Of a stretch of 64,000 nucleotides of DNA, positions 63,234 to 64,000 are shown piece by piece. Every line of letters starts with the position of its first letter. Within the stretch, counting starts at the first letter, position 1. The DNA is from Ruminococcus sp. AM36-2AA. Lineage in GTDB: Bacteria; Bacillota; Clostridia; Lachnospirales; Lachnospiraceae. The DNA lies in contig NZ_QTYB01000008.1 of the NCBI RefSeq assembly GCF_003461955.1, forward strand, positions 31,785 through 95,784, in the 5' to 3' direction. The notes beneath the pieces were generated by a model. It searched no databases and was not told where the DNA came from. It worked only from the letters and a program-made list of their open reading frames with translations. A program made the position numbers and the translations under genes.

Positions 63234-64000
63234 TTCACATCCCCCTTTCGGAAAATAAACTCTTCATCAGACAGGCGGATCTGATCTCCGTCATTGAGAA
63301 GCAGTTTCTGGCCTGGCATTGCTCTGTTTCCGTTCAGGTATGTATAGTTGCTGGAATCCTTATCTTCCAGGTAATATTTACCTTCTTCAAAATGGATCGC
63401 ACAGTGTTCCCTGCTGATGGTCGGGTTATTGCGGATGCAGATATCTACCATAAGTGCACGCTTACCGATCTTGCAGATCTCCGTCGTGATATGGAACTTC
63501 TCCTGTGTATGCAGACGGATCAATGTAGCATTTGGTTTAACTCTTGCTTTCAGAAGTATCGTTGCTTCACTTCCGTCATCCCTCAGCATTACAGTTGCGT
63601 CATTGCCGTCATCATCGTCTGATGCAAAACCGGTTCCCGGATTCGGAGTAAAACTTTTTCTCTGTTCTTCGCCAAAACCTGACGTTGGATTCGGAGTGTA
63701 GCCTCTTCCCTGAGCTCCGTCATTCCCTGGCATTGGATCTGGGTTATAGCCCCCTGCCGGTTTGTCCCAGAAACCTGGTGTTGGATCTGGCTCATAACCT
63801 CCTGCCGGGTCCTCTCCAAAACCTGACGCCGGATCTGGTTCATAACCTCTTCCCGGGTCCTCTCCGAAACCTGACGCCGGATCTGGTTCATAACCTCTTC
63901 CCGGTGCTTCTCCGAAGCCTGGCGCCGGATCTGGCTCATAGCCTCTTCCCGGTGTCTCTCCGAAGCCTGGCGCCGGATCTGGCTCATAGCCTCTTCCCGG
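63230..64000 (-). CDS. FHA-domain protein with 16-residue repeats, partial (N-terminus outside window)
   Basis: 256 C-terminal residues are in the window. The frame is open to base 64000, so the real start lies to the right; the in-frame ATG at 63733 is unlikely to be the start because the repeat pattern continues past it. The N-terminal part is a run of Gly/Pro-rich 16-residue repeats (GYEPDPAPGFGETPGR and variants). The C-terminal 90 residues form an FHA domain (KIGKRALMVDICI, PTISREHCAIHF, NYTYLNGNRAM). Its stop overlaps the next gene by 4 bp. It probably reads phosphothreonine made by the kinase two genes downstream. Confidence 0.85.
   Translation of the reverse strand, partial: PGRGYEPDPAPGFGETPGRGYEPDPAPGFGEAPGRGYEPDPASGFGEDPGRGYEPDPASGFGEDPAGGYEPDPTPGFWDKPAGGYNPDPMPGNDGAQGRGYTPNPTSGFGEEQRKSFTPNPGTGFASDDDDGNDATVMLRDDGSEATILLKARVKPNATLIRLHTQEKFHITTEICKIGKRALMVDICIRNNPTISREHCAIHFEEGKYYLEDKDSSNYTYLNGNRAMPGQKLLLNDGDQIRLSDEEFIFRKGDVK
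63639..64000 (-). repeat. In-frame 48-bp tandem repeats
   Basis: Units start at 63735, 63783, 63831, 63879, 63927 and 63975, exactly 48 bp apart, and two diverged units at 63639 and 63687. Each encodes 16 residues with the pattern GYxPDPxxGFGExPxx. Neighbouring units are nearly identical and the outermost to the left are most diverged, which points to recent expansion. The array continues past the window edge. Confidence 0.92.

Noticed and set aside
63639..64000. CRISPR array
   Set aside because: The repeats have no spacers, have exact 48-bp period, stay in frame and encode a regular 16-residue unit.

Overview
The window reads as a chromosomal segment of a Gram-positive anaerobe of the class Clostridia, most likely family Lachnospiraceae (Blautia/Coprococcus/Ruminococcus-like). 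This is an inference from gene content: a DnaD/helicase-loader pair, bacterial glycogen synthesis (glgC), class II GalT, a TIGR03905-type TSCPD protein, an EndoQ/YfcE pair, a Gram-positive Tad locus without secretin, AGGAGG-type ribosome binding sites and a tRNA without encoded CCA. No species is assigned. No CRISPR array, rRNA, transposase or prophage was seen.

Layout. 1-6.5 kb: partial glgC (minus) diverges from murC, a DnaD-domain protein, a DnaC/DnaI-type ATPase and a long-form PRPP synthetase (plus); a cluster of DnaA-box 9-mers sits between murC and dnaD. 6.6-19 kb (minus): a short YhaN/SbcC-like ATPase with its YhaO-like nuclease, asnS, a secreted SGNH hydrolase with InlB-type repeats, galT, a large membrane-anchored extracytoplasmic protein, a methyltransferase, a small Arg/Cys-tailed protein and the MTA/SAH nucleosidase. 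19-26.3 kb: TSCPD protein, beta-CASP RNase-like protein, a sigma/anti-sigma pair split by murG, a HIT protein, a soluble histidine kinase and a rhomboid protease.

26.4-35.8 kb (minus): one tightly packed 11-gene Tad/Flp (type IVc pilus) operon. It has a prepilin peptidase at each end of the structural genes, a 59-residue Flp pilin, three further TadE-like or pseudopilin-like proteins (one with a duplicated zinc-ligand motif) and a terminal DUF6382-FHA signalling protein. 36-43 kb: tRNA-Glu(CTC), GDSL hydrolase, GNAT, lipoprotein, amidohydrolase, AlaX-type editing protein and a second sigma/anti-sigma/membrane operon whose sigma gene lacks a normal start codon. 44.3-50.7 kb: complete F1Fo ATP synthase operon atpBEFHAGDC. 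50.7-59 kb: birA, a WYL regulator operon with LexA-like boxes, lrgAB with a large palindrome, YfcE and EndoQ, then secreted and membrane proteins.

59-64 kb (minus): a signalling cassette made of an FHA protein with 48-bp (16-residue) repeats running off the right edge, a membrane TPR protein with a long acidic linker, a membrane Ser/Thr kinase with TPRs (HSD and DFN in place of HRD and DFG) and a 44-residue membrane protein. The best candidates for new biology are the FHA-linked Tad operon with the zinc-ligand TadE protein, the FHA/TPR/kinase cassette, the DnaA-box cluster before dnaD-dnaC, and the possible near-cognate (ATC) start of the ECF sigma gene.
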